A stretch of DNA of 64,000 nucleotides from Liquidambar formosana (lineage: Eukaryota; Streptophyta; Magnoliopsida; Saxifragales; Altingiaceae), in assembly GCA_039720395.1 (NCBI GenBank), contig CM077822.1:23953267-24017266 (forward strand). Reading direction: 5' to 3'. Below the pieces are notes generated by a model. That model made no database searches. It worked only from the letters and a program-made list of their open reading frames with translations, and was not told the DNA's origin. Shown here piece after piece: positions 35,298 to 46,811 of the stretch. Each line of letters begins with the position of its first letter. The stretch's first letter is position 1. The position numbers were made by a program, and so were the translations under genes.

Positions 35298-38200
35298 AAG
35301 CTGCTATCAGGTAGGCCAAGGTCTTCTTCTTCATGGATCTCCGCAATGACACCACATTCAAGGTACCAATTCAGGAATGGCACGGTAGCATGGCTAATGG
35401 ATGAACCCTGGAGTTCTTCAATGGTCGAGTCTTCCACGGTGAGGATCATGTCTTGGAACATTTCAGTCATAGCCCCCGCATCAAGGTTCTCTGCCCAGTC
35501 TTCTTCTTTCAAGCTTCCATATAGATCTTGGATAGAGTGGTACCAACTTGTCAAACTTTGAGGATTCGGCCCTTCTGTGAAGTATCTATCACCAAAACTT
35601 TTATCTGCCACGGCTGGGTCGGAACTTGGATAAAAAGTATATGGGATGTACTGCTTTATAGAAGAGTAATGGCGTGATGATTCATTCAGCTCTTTCTCAA
35701 TGCATTGGACATAATCAAACCCAGATAGCGGTATCGCTGCTGATTCAGGTTGTATCTCACATATAGGCACACCTGCGAGTTTCAATTCATAGTCCCCTTG
35801 AAGTGTTACTATGGCTCCTTCATAAGGAAACTTCACCTTTTGATGGAGTGAAGATGGCACAGCCCCAGCAGGATGGATCCAAGGTCGGCCCAACAGCAAG
35901 TTGAAACATGACGGCACATCCAACACTTGGAATTCTACCCTAAATTCAGTGGGTCCCATGATAAGAGGCAAAGTAACTACCCCTATTACTTCTCGGCAGG
36001 TGTTGTCATAAGCTCTTACGGTCTGCCCAGATGGCGTGAAATCAGTGGGTCCCAAACCCAAAACAGTGGCAGTTCAGAGAGGACATACATTCAGTGCGGA
36101 CCCATTGTCGATAAGAACGGTGGGAACCCTCTTCCCCATAGTGTCAACGGTCACATAGAGAGCTTGAGAATGGCTCGGCCTGCTTTTAGGTAGGTCTACA
36201 TCGGTGAACACGATGGTTGAGTTCTTGGGAGTTGGATTCACCAAATGTACCAATCCCTCGGGGGATGTGTCAACAGGCACTTGTATCTGATTCAACAGTT
36301 TCAACACGGTCTGTCTATGCTTATGCGAGGCCATGAGCAAGCCCCAAATAGTAATGTTGGCATTGGTCTTCTTTAGCTGCCTAAGCACTTCATCCTCTTC
36401 TTCTTGCAAGCTAGGACGCCTCTGCCCTTCCAAATCTTCCAACGGATTTTCAGATTCTAGGTGGGGGGGCTTGAAATGACGACCCCCTCTGGTTATATGG
36501 TCCAACTCATCATCGCTAGCCCATATGTCATGGACTTCCTCGGAGTCATTCATCAAGTCATCCCATTCTATCATGTCGATGCTCTCCATCTCTGTCGGCA
36601 AGTCATCCCAGCCTGAAGGGACTATCGGCTCATCTGATATCAGACTTGGGCTTGAGTACAGCACATAGTAATCATATTTCCCCGACGCTTCACCTAATAG
36701 GCCAACCTGAGGATCCCCTGCTTCATATCTTTCTTTCAGCTCTTTTTGGATAGATTTCTTTGGTAGCAACAAAACTTTTTGGTCAATGAGGTCTTGGATG
36801 ATCTTCTTTAGTATAGAACAAGCCTCGGTGTCATGGCCGGGTGCACGATGGTATTGGCAATATTGGTGAGGGGTTGATGGTCTTGGCTTTGGTGGAAGTG
36901 GCATGATAAGGCTGTTATTGCGGCAAATGGTGAAGAGACGGGTTAAGGTCATGGGGAGCGGAGTGTATTGTCTTATGGGATGGCGAGGGCGAGAGGATTC
37001 AACCCCAATGGCATTTATGGTGTTAGGTGGGGGTGTGTTGTTGTGTGATGGGAGAGGATTACGGGTGACATTTGGACGGGTTGGTGGTGAAATGATTTGC
37101 TTGTCAATGAGGTCTTGGACTTGGTGGCGAAGGCGAATACAGCGATTGGTGGCATGGCCTTTGGATTGGTGGTACTTGCAGTACTCATTCTCATTGTAGC
37201 TCTTGGGTAAGGGATTTGGTGGAGGTCTTGGGTCGAGTGGCTTCAATAGGTCACGACTTATGAGCTTTTCAAGGACTCTTTCGAGTGGCATGAATAGGTC
37301 AGTGAATTGGCGAGGTGGGTTGACATCATTGAGAGAAAAGGGTTGGATTGGTTGAGTTATGGTGTTGACCTTGGCATTGTTCTTCCCAGTAAAGTTTGTC
37401 TTGCGACTCCTCACTTCCTCAGTCTTGATTGTCCCATCATTGATAGCATCTTCAACCTGCGTGCCAGCCCCAATGAGAGCTTTGAAATTTGGGAAATAGT
37501 GGGCAAATAGGTGCTTGTGATACACGGGCAGCAGGTTCTTAACCACTAACTGAATTTGGTCCTCCTCATTCGGCCTATCCGTCATTCTCGACGCCTTTTG
37601 TCTCCACCTTGTAATGTAAGCGGAGAAAGTTTCATAAGCCCCTTGCTTGGTAGTTTCTAGGTCCCTTCGAGTAACGTCCACCTCTGTGTTATACTTGTAG
37701 TGCTCTGAAAACTCATTGCATATGTCTTCCCAAGTCCGGGTTCTATTCTCATCCAAGGATAAGAACCATTTCAAAGCAGAAGTGGCCAAGGTTTCATGGA
37801 ACATTTGAGCTAAAAGCTAATCAGTAGCCCCTCGAGGGTGCATAGCTCGCACGTACATCTTCAAATGAGTCTTAGGGCAACCTGTCCCATCGAACTTTTC
37901 TAACTCCGGCATCTTGAATTGTAGTGGAATACGAGCCGTTGGAAACAGGGATAGAGTCCGCACATCGACCATGTCATCAGCCCTGCGAATCCCTTTTATG
38001 GTTCTCTCCAAAGCTTCTACCTTGCTAGCTAACACGGAATCACTGCTAGTACCTTTCCCCTTGGCTTCCCCTTCTAGGTTGGTGACCTCAGGTTTCGAGC
38101 TACTTTCCCCCCTTGTCTTGGTGTTCTCATTGGATTGAGGTCCCTCTTCGGTGCCAGCCCCATGAGGTATACCCGAGGAATGGGCCTTAGAGCCATTTTG

Positions 38201-38347
38201 TTCAAGATCCGCTATCTTCTGTTGGTTCTCTTGAGCCATTTTCAATGCGGTATCGGATGTCTCGGCGGTATGGTCAAGCTTGGCCATGATGGCTTTCAAG
38301 CAAGCCTCAAGGTCAAAGTGCCCCTCACTAGTTCTTTCGTCGGCCAT
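35298..38347 (-). pseudogene. gag-pro: Element B gag-protease with two in-frame stops
   Basis: The frame starts at ATG 38347 (MADERTSEGHF); the frame above it is also open to 38413 and conserved with element A. The parts are an acidic, variable N-terminal region, a Retrotrans_gag domain (around 37580-37860), knuckle-like CKYHQSKGHATNRC and CQYHRAPGHDTEAC (both C-X2-H-X4-H-X4-C), then a retropepsin-like segment whose active-site motif reads VLIDNGSALNVC (36080-36115) and continues with the flap/core lines LLLGRPWIHPAGAVPS. Stops are TAG at 37817-37819 within gag and TGA at 36074-36076 just after the protease motif, the latter fitting a CGA to TGA change. Both neighbouring pieces remain in one frame, and the natural end is at the predicted intron. 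Confidence 0.88.
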
Positions 38348-39202
38348 GTCTGTCTGATGGGTAGACTCAACACTCACTAGACGCCCTTGTGGATTGCGGA
38401 TCCAAGCCAGCACGTCTATGGATAGAAAAGTTTTAACCTTTAGCCTAAGGATCTGTCCTAAACCTCCATATTTTCCTTAATGAATTCGGTCTCTACACCA
38501 TGTTCAATTAATTCATTCCTTTTATCCAATTACCTTTACAGGGGTCATGGGTTAAGGGTATGTTTTAAAGAATAGGGCATAGAGTCCTTCAACTAGGTTT
38601 AATTAATCCCCTAGGACTAGCACATCACAAACATAGCTTTACATCCTATTTCCTTAATTTATTCTTCCTAACCCATGGCCTTAACGAAGGCTAGGGTTTA
38701 AAGGTCTATATTAAGGGCATAAGATATGAAGCCTCACACCATAAACACAGCATAGCATCATTACAAACAATTGTGGGTGCATAAAGGTGAGACCGTAGTG
38801 TCCTACAAGTCTGTCTATATGGACTAATGATAAGGGTAGGCTAGGGTCCTTCACTTGCTTGAGCAATCCTTATACCTAACCACATGTGGCATCAGGAACG
38901 CCGCGTGGGTCCAGCAGTACGTGATTAACTCATTTAATATACCCAAGGGCAAGCCCAAGGGTACTAGGCAAGAGAGGTTGATAGCTTTCGCCCCAACACA
39001 TGGAATCAGGAAAACCAAGGTTGAGACTAGGCCGATCGTTGGCAAGGATACATCGAGGGACATCGATCCTAACATGCAAGAGTTTGCGCACACAATGCAA
39101 TAAATGAAAGCACACAATCAAGCGGATGCAATGTGATTGATTTTAATTAAACATAAGAAATTAACCTAGCCCAATTAAACTTTATAGAGTCTAGCCCACA
39201 AG
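38348..39202 (-). other. Element B leader between PBS and gag
   Basis: Noncoding; the half next to the PBS is almost the same as in element A (2244-2597). No upstream extra ORF of the classic Ogre type is visible. Confidence 0.6.
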
Positions 39203-39220
39203 TCCCCAGCAGAGTCGCCA
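39203..39220 (-). other. Element B primer-binding site (tRNA-Arg type)
   Basis: The plus strand TCCCCAGCAGAGTCGCCA matches the tRNA-Arg 3' end apart from about one base, three bases from the LTR edge at 39224. Confidence 0.8.
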
Positions 39221-39223
39221 AAC

Positions 39224-41834
39224 TGTGAACCCCGGAAATTGGGCCTACAAGGGATTGAAAGAAAGTGGGTTTGAAAAAGAAAAAGGAAAGGAGTCGCCAC
39301 CTTATTTTTTAAAGGAAACAAGGAAAACCCTAAAAATAGTTTGTTTTAGGAAAACAATTTGAATGACTCCATAAAAAAAAAGGAAAGGCAAAAACCAATC
39401 TTTTGAAAACCAAAGAAATCGGGGATTCGGAGGCTAAGTTATGACATGGGAAGGTTCTAGGCAAAGCCTATAGGCACCCATGTCACCTTTTCGGTCTCTC
39501 AGTTCATTTGGGCTAAATTAAGATCTTTCCCATACAAAAATCAGCAAGTATATCATCACAAGAATTGCATGCATATCATATATTTCATTCATCCATCCAT
39601 GCATAATAAGCACATAAAAACAGAAAAAGAAAAAGAAGAAAAGAAAACAAAAATAAACCTAGGATGCTTGGATCCTAGAACGGACTTGAGCCTCACGAAG
39701 AGCGCCTACGTACCATGCAACGAAATACATGGATCAAAGTCCACGTAGTTCGATTAGAATTAGGGTTAAGACCTAATATAAACCTATGGTTAAAACCCTA
39801 GGTTTCCTTATTTGATCAAAAGAGTTGAATATGATAGAAAGTTTGATTTTAGGAAAGAAATCCACAAGATGGAAACTTTAATAAAAACCAGAATTTTGTT
39901 GGTTAAGGAAACCTCTAATTAAACCATAGGATCATATTAAAAATTAACCCTAAATAGGGAGAAGAGAATGAGTTAAGAAGAAAGGTGAATTGGGGCACCT
40001 TCACACCCACTTACCTGAGCGCAATTAGCTCCAAGCATTTAGCCATTTCAGACATAAGCAGCCCTATTTGCCATGGGACAAATACCACACCTATTTGCAC
40101 CCTTACAAGTGCTCAAAACCATGCAAAAACACTAACATGCAAATCTGGACAGAATAGTATTATGACCTAAAATCATCCACTAAGCATGCCAATAGCAAAA
40201 ACAGCGAACAATAATAAGTCCTAACATATTCCTAGAACCATATCATGCATAAAAACCCTAAACATACTAACATGCATGCAAAACTATCATGTTTACTCCA
40301 TATGAAAAACATATACAGCAAACACGAAGAAAAACCAAATAAAAAAGTCTACTTTATCATGCTGTATGAAAACAAACACGAAACAATGACTCTAAAACCC
40401 TAAACTCACAAATATGCTTAAAAACATACAAAACATACTTTAATCATGCTAAAACCAAACTAAACAGAAATTAAATCATGCATATTAACTAACTAAAGCA
40501 ATATAACATGATGAAAATCCTAACTCTAACATGCAATGACACTAATCCTAGCACAAGGACAAACAGGAGCACAAGAATCATAACTATGCATTAAAAACCT
40601 AAAGGACAGCCCTAAAGCATGCTAAACAGTAGATAAAAAATAGATATTCCATGTATATTAACTAGCTAGAGTGTTAATACATGATAAAAAAGTTACCTTT
40701 AACATGCAATAAGCCTAACCCATATGAAAACCTAGTTTAAGCTTGAATAGAGAAGGAGAATACCTTAGGAAGGGCCTTCCTTTGTGTTTGTAATTGTTCG
40801 TGGCTCCTCAGGTCTTTAGAGTGAATCAAACCAACACGAATCCTCCTCTTTGTCAAAGTGGTATCACAGCAAAGAGATCAAAACTCACTCAACTTTGAAA
40901 ATAAAATAGAAAACAAAAAGAGAACAAGAGAAAAGAAAAGTGATTTTCGTCACTTTGCAGCAGCAGCAACTTCAATCGCGTTTTTGGGTATGAAAACGTT
41001 GGATTTGGACAAAGCTTGTGAAATACAAAGTTGTAGAGAATTGCATTATCGTTCTAACAAGACCAATTTCATCAAATTCTGACTTCGGATGAAAAAGTTA
41101 TGATTAAAATACGACTGCTGGTTTTCAGAAAATCTGCTGCTGAATTATGACGAATTTCACTCCCTCCAAACCCTCTTCTCTTCCCCCCTTGTTTAAAGAC
41201 ATTAAGAGAGTATTTATAGCTGAAATCTGGAGTTTCCCTCTCCTTCCTGGACTAGGTTTCCTTGGAGAATAATCAAAAGGTATTTTATAATGATAAAAGA
41301 CTTCTAATCTGAATAGGAAAAGGAAATTGTCTTTTATAAAAATTGGGAGACTGACCGCTAACACGCATGCACATGTATCGTATGTGCGTACACACACTCA
41401 TCACATACGTACACATGTTAGTGTCATGATAAAAATGGCTAATTTAATAAAATAATTTTCTTTTCATTTTAACCAAAAATCTCATGCTGTGATTCGCACT
41501 AATTCTTCAAGGATAATCCGTAAATTACCACACTAAACTCATCATCAGGGCCACGGGACTTAATACCTCATATGCATCCATATGAACTCCAATTGACAAT
41601 TTGGAGATCATTCCAAGGTCAAATGAAAAGTTTGGGACTTAAAAGACAATTATGCCCCTCAAGTCACAAAAGCTCTTATTATCTCTCAAGATCAACTCCA
41701 ATTTGAACCAAAATTCATATCCATTGTCCTTGTGACTCTAGAAAACTAATGCAAGTGACTAGACTCAAAAACCAAACAAAAACATGCATGAAATGATGAG
41801 CCCTAGTAAGGTGGTGCAAAAATGGGGTGTGACA
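39224..41834 (-). repeat. Element B 5' LTR
   Basis: The LTR pairs with 5447-8057. The TATA box at 41211-41218 (minus TATAAATA) splits it into about 0.6 kb of U3 and nearly 2 kb of R/U5. A second tRNA-Arg 3'-end match is at 39290-39299 inside U5. Confidence 0.93.
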
Positions 41835-41839
41835 CCTCC

Positions 41840-42278
41840 CTAAACACATTTGGGGATGAAATTAAGACCAATCAAGGTCAAATGAGTAGTCATAGAGTGA
41901 AAATCATGAACCAATTCGAGCTAACCCGAAGTAGGTCTTTTAGCCAACCTGAGCCTTGCTGAGCCATTCTAATCCCGAACCTTCAATTCATCGAATTGAT
42001 CCCACAAATACCTCAAATACAACCATATGAACTCCAATTGGCAACTTGGAGATCATTTCAAGGTCAAATGGAAAGTTTGTGATCTAAAAGACGATTATGC
42101 CCCTCAAGTCACAAAAGTTCTTATTAACCCTCAAGATCAACTCCAAATCAAACCAAAATTCATACACACCATCCTTAGGACGCTAGAAACTCAATGCAAA
42201 AGACTAGACTCAAAAAGGAAACAAAAAGACACATGCAATGACAAACCCTAGCTAAGGTGGCAAAAATGGGGTGTGACA
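41840..42278 (-). repeat. Element A 5' LTR, remaining U3 end
   Basis: After the right CCTCC copy (41835-41839) the element A LTR continues and ends at GGGGTGTGACA (42278). 42010-42278 is similar to the same part of the B LTR (about 41585-41834), confirming the homology. Confidence 0.85.
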
Positions 42279-44022
42279 CCCACAAGGGTTTGGCAAAAAT
42301 ATATATATGGGGGGTTTAAAGACAACAAACAAAAAGGGAGTCGCCACCTCATTTTTTAGGGAAAAGAGGAAAACCACAAAAATGTTTTATTTTCAAAACC
42401 ACATGACTCCATTAAAGGAAAAGCAAAGTCTTTGAAACCAGAAAATTGGATCCGGAGGCTAAGTTACGACGTGGGAAGGTTCTGGGCAAAGCCCATAGGC
42501 ACCCACATCGCCCGAGTTGGTCTCTTAATTCAATTGGGCTAACTTAATATCTTTTCCACTCAAATATCATCATATATCATCACAAGGCAGCATGCATATC
42601 ATATATTCCATCGAATCGTCTCATGCATAATCAAACAAACAAAACAAAACAGAAAAAAGAAAAGAAAGAAAGAAAAGAAAAGCCTAGGATACTTGGATCC
42701 TAGAACGGACTTGAGCCTCACGAAGAGCGCCTACGTACCATGCAGCGAAATACATGGATCAAAGTCCACGTAGTTCGAAAAGAATAGGGTTACAACCTAA
42801 TACAAACCTATGGTAAAAACCCTAGGTTTCCTCATTTGAAAATATATTGATTTAATCCAAAACAGAAAACTTCCATAAGAGGAAAACCTTAATAAAAACC
42901 AGAATTTTATATTGAAGGAAACCTTTGATAATTACCATAAACTTGTATTAAGAAGTAACCCTAGGAGGGGGAAGAGAAAAGAAAGAAAAGAAAGGTGAAT
43001 TGGGGCACCTTCAAACCCTACTTACCTGAGCGCACAAGCTCCAATCATTAGCCATTTCAGACCATAGCAGCCCTATTTGCAATAGGACAAGCATTGTACC
43101 TATTTGCACCCTTACAAGTGCACACAATCATGCAAAGAAAGCAAAATACTAATCTGGACAGAACCTTGACTAGGCCTAAAATCATCCATTAATCATGCAA
43201 GCAACAAGAATAATGAATAACTAAGGACCCTAGCTCAATCCTACATGCAATGACCTAGCTAACATGCATGAAAACCTATCAAATATACTATATGGATGCA
43301 AACCTAGCATGATTCAACTATATGCAGCATATATAGAATGATTATGATGGGCAACAACCCAAAAAACTAAGCTAAACATGCTGTATGAGACTTACGCGAT
43401 TTCAGGGTTATCGAAACCCTAATCTCACAACTATGCATTAAAACCTATGAAACGACTCTAAGACATGCTCAAATTATCATGAATATCATTCATATAGCAT
43501 ATACTAACTAACAGGAGCATCAATTCATGATAATAATCACAGCAACCTAAACATGTGAACTATGCATGATTTAAGAGGATAAAAAGAGTAATACTTTTAA
43601 ATCCCTAGCAAACCAGGGATTATCAAGCATATAAAGCCATAAACTATCCTAAAATCATTCATATAACATCACATAGACATTGAATTCCATCCATAAGAAG
43701 AGCAATTGCATGCACCATAACTATCCTAGAAGAAGAAGAAGAAGGAGTAGAAGGAAGAACAGAAATTCATGTTCAGCATTGAAGGGATAGGCTTACCTCC
43801 TGTAGACTCTTCCTTAGCTTCAATCCTCTTGTTTCCTTGCTTGCTTGGGGTTGAAGAGCCTCCTCTTGAAGTCCTTCTAGCTCTCCAAACTCGTAGCTCC
43901 CCCTCTCTCTAAGTGTAAAGTGCAATTAACCTCCCCCTATGTGCTGAATATCATGTCCTTTATATAGAGAACTGACCCCCTAAACCAATGGCTAGGATTA
44001 ATTCATTAAATAATGATCCTAG
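42279..44022 (-). repeat. LTR C: partial Tat-type LTR
   Basis: This is a third diverged LTR in the same orientation, with the shared blocks GGGAGTCGCCACC (42336-42348), TTCGGAG/CTAAGTTACGACGTGGGAAGG (near 42452) and CCTACGTACC...CCACGTAG (42728-42774). A TATA box (minus CTATATAAAG) is at 43959-43966. Its first bases merge with the end of LTR A (TGTGACACCCACAAGGG), so A may have inserted into the edge of C. It is cut at 44022 by LTR D. Confidence 0.75.
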
Positions 44023-46711
44023 TATCACACCCCATTTTTGCACCACCTTACTAGGGCTCATCATTTCATGCATGTTTTTGTTTTGTTTTTGAGTCTAGTC
44101 ACTTGCATTAGTTTTCTAGAGTCACAAGGACAATGGATATGAATTTTGGTTCAAATTGGAGTTGATCTTGAGGGATAATAAGAGCTTTTGTTACTTGAGG
44201 GGCATAATCGTCTTTTAAGTCCCAAACTTTTCATTTGACCTTGGAATGATCTCCAAATTGTCAATTGGAGTTCATATGGATGCATAAGAGGTATTTTTAG
44301 TGTCAATTTGGTAAGTCAATGGCTCGGGATTAAAATGGCTCGATGTAGTTCAAGTTGGTTAATTGACCCTTCCTTGGGTTAGCTCTAATTGACTCACAAT
44401 TACCAACCAAATCTTTTCAAATTGACTTTCATTAGTCATCATTTTACCCTCAAAAGTGTTTCATGAAGTTCAATTTTGATATGGCCTGATGATGAGTTTA
44501 GTGTGGTTATTTACGGATTATCCTTGAAGAATTAGTGCGAATCACAGCATGAGATTTTTGGTTAAAATGAAAAGAAAATTATTTTATTAAATTAGCCATT
44601 TTTATCATGACACTAACACGTGTACGTATGTGATGAGTGTGTGTACGCACATACGATACATGTGCATGCGTGTTAGCGGTCAGTCTCCCAATTTTTATAA
44701 AAGACAATTTCCTTTTCCTATTCAGATTAGAAGTCTTTTATCATTATAAAATACCTTTTGATTATTCTCCAAGGAAACCTAGTCCAGGAAGGAAAGGGAA
44801 ACTCCAGATTTCAGCTATAAATACTCTCTTAATGTCTTTAAACAAGGGGGGGGGGAGAAGAGGGTTTGGAGGGAGTGAAATTCGTCATAATTCAGCAGCA
44901 GATTTTCTGAAAACCAGCAGTCGTATTTTAATCATAACTTTTTCATCCAAAGTCCAAATTTGATGAAATTGGTCTTGTTAGAAAGATAATTCAATTCTCT
45001 ACAACTTTGTATTTCACAAGCTTTGTCCAAATCCAACGTTTTCATACCCAAAAACGCGATTGAAGTTGCTGCTACTGCAAAGTGACGAGAATCACTTTTT
45101 CTTTTCTCTTGTTCTCTTTTTGTTTTCTATTTCTTTTCAAAGTTGAGTGAGTTTTGATCTCTTTGCTGTGATACCACTTTGACAAAGAGGAGGATTCGTG
45201 TTGGTTTGATTCACTCTAAAGACCTGAGGAGCCACGAACAATTGGATACAGCAGCAAGGAAGGCCCTTCCTAAGGTATTCTCCTTCTCTATTCAAGCTTA
45301 AACTAGGTTTTCATATGGGTTAGGCTTATTGCATGTTAAAGGTGACTTTTTTATCATGTATTAACACTCTAGCTAGTTAATATACATGGAATATCTATTT
45401 TTTATCTACTGTTTAGCATGCTTTAGGGCTGTCCTTTAGGTTTTTAATGCATAGTTATGATTCGTGTGCTCCTATTGTCCTTATGTTAGGATTAGTGTCA
45501 TTGCATGTTAGAGTTAGGATTTTCATCATGTTATATTGCTTTAGTTAGTTAATATGCATGATTTAATTTCTGTTTAGTTTGGTTTTAGCATGATTAAAGT
45601 ATGTCTTGTGAGTTTTTAAGCATATTTGTGAGTTTAGGGTTTTAGAGTCATTGTTTTGTGTTTGTTTTCATATAGCATGATAAAGTAGACTTTTTTATTT
45701 GGTTTTTCTTCGTGTTTGCTGTATATGTTTTTCATATGGAGTAAACATGATAGTTTTGCATGCATGTTAGTATGTTTTAGGGTTTTTATGCATGATATGG
45801 TTCTAGGAATATGCTAGGACTTATTATTGTTCGCTGTTTTTGCTATTGGCATGCTTAGTGGATGATTTTAGGTCATAATACTATTCTGTCCAGATTTGCA
45901 TGTTAGTGTTTTTGCATGGTTTTGAGCACTTGTAAGGGTGCAAATAGGTGTGGTATTTGTCCCATGGCAAATAGGGCTACTTATGTCTGAAATGGCTAAA
46001 TGCTTGGAGCTAATTGCGCTGAGGTAAGTGGGTGTGAAGGTGCCCCAATTCACCTTTCTTCTTAACTCATTCTCTTCTCCCTATTTAGGGTTAATTTTTA
46101 ATATGATCCCATGGTTTAATTAGAGGTTTCCTTAACCAACAAAAATTCTGGTTTTATTAAAGTTTCCATCTTGTGGATTTCTTTCCTAAAATCAAACTTT
46201 CTTCATATTCAACTTCTTTTGATCAAATAAGGAAACCTAGGGTTTTAACCATAGGTTTATTAGGATTTAACCCTAATTCTAATCGAACTACGTGGACTTT
46301 GATCCATGTATTTCGTTGCATGGTACGTAGGCGCTCTTCGTGAGGCTCAAGTCCGTTCTAGGATCCAGCATCTTAGGTTATTTATGTTTTCTTTTCTTCT
46401 TTTATTTTTCTGTTTTATTGTGCTTTATGCATGGATGGATGAATGAAATATATGATATGCATGCAATTCTGTGATGATATACTTGCTGATTTTTGTATGG
46501 AAAGACTTTAGTTTAGCCCAAATGAACTGAGAGACCGAAAGGGTGACATGGGTGCCTATAGGCTTTGCCTAGAACCTTCCCATGTCATAACTTAGCCTCC
46601 GATCCCCGATTTCTTTGGTTTTCAAAAGATTGGTTTTGCCTTTCCTTTTTTTATGGAGTCATTCAAATTGTTTTCCTAAAACAAACTATTTTAGGGTTTT
46701 CCTTGTTTCCT
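44023..46711 (+). repeat. LTR D: inverted Tat-type LTR running into the assembly gap
   Basis: From TATCACACCCCATTTTTGC onward this is the reverse complement of the element B LTR, with about 190 bp extra near 44295-44490. The TATA box TATAAATA is at 44816-44823. The last roughly 90 bp expected before a PBS would fall in the N run. The first base pair is TA where TG is expected. Beyond the gap no leader or gag follows, so the body of this element is missing from the assembly. Confidence 0.85.
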
Positions 46712-46811
46712 NNNNNNNNNNNNNNNNNNNNNNNNNNNNNNNNNNNNNNNNNNNNNNNNNNNNNNNNNNNNNNNNNNNNNNNNNNNNNNNNNNNNNNNNN
46801 NNNNNNNNNNN
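46712..46811. other. Assembly gap, exactly 100 N
   Basis: One hundred N bases, the usual placeholder for a gap of unknown size. The left side is LTR D, the right side unrelated DNA. Confidence 0.98.

Larger units (their letters stand above)
5447..41834 (-). mobile_element. Element B: Tat/Ogre-type Ty3/gypsy retrotransposon, complete but nested
   Basis: Two 2611-bp LTRs (5447-8057 and 39224-41834) bound the element and the 5-bp duplication CCTCC flanks it. Element order (right to left) is 5' LTR, PBS, leader, gag, protease, intron, RT, RNase H twice, integrase, 3' region with an antisense ORF and tandem array, polypurine tract, 3' LTR. Two copia elements (11651-21662 and 21783-31471) are inserted in its 3' region; without them B is about 16.7 kb. 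By eye the LTRs differ at about 17 positions including 1-bp indels (about 0.65%), so insertion was recent. The tRNA-Arg PBS, predicted protease-RT intron, doubled RNase H and long 3' region place it in the Tat/Ogre lineage. Confidence 0.92.
1..42278 (-). mobile_element. Element A: Tat-type Ty3/gypsy retrotransposon, 5' part only, interrupted by element B
   Basis: Reading the minus strand from right to left, one finds an LTR (42278 to 41840 and 5446 to 2621), a PBS (2617-2598), a leader and gag (1873 down to the window edge). Protease, RT, integrase and the 3' LTR lie outside the window. The LTR is split by element B, whose target duplication CCTCC is at 5442-5446 and 41835-41839. Removing B gives an LTR of about 3.27 kb that starts TGTCACACC and ends GGTTCACA on the element strand. 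A is therefore older than B. A and B are related but distinct families: gag and leader align well, while the LTRs agree only in blocks. Confidence 0.85.
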
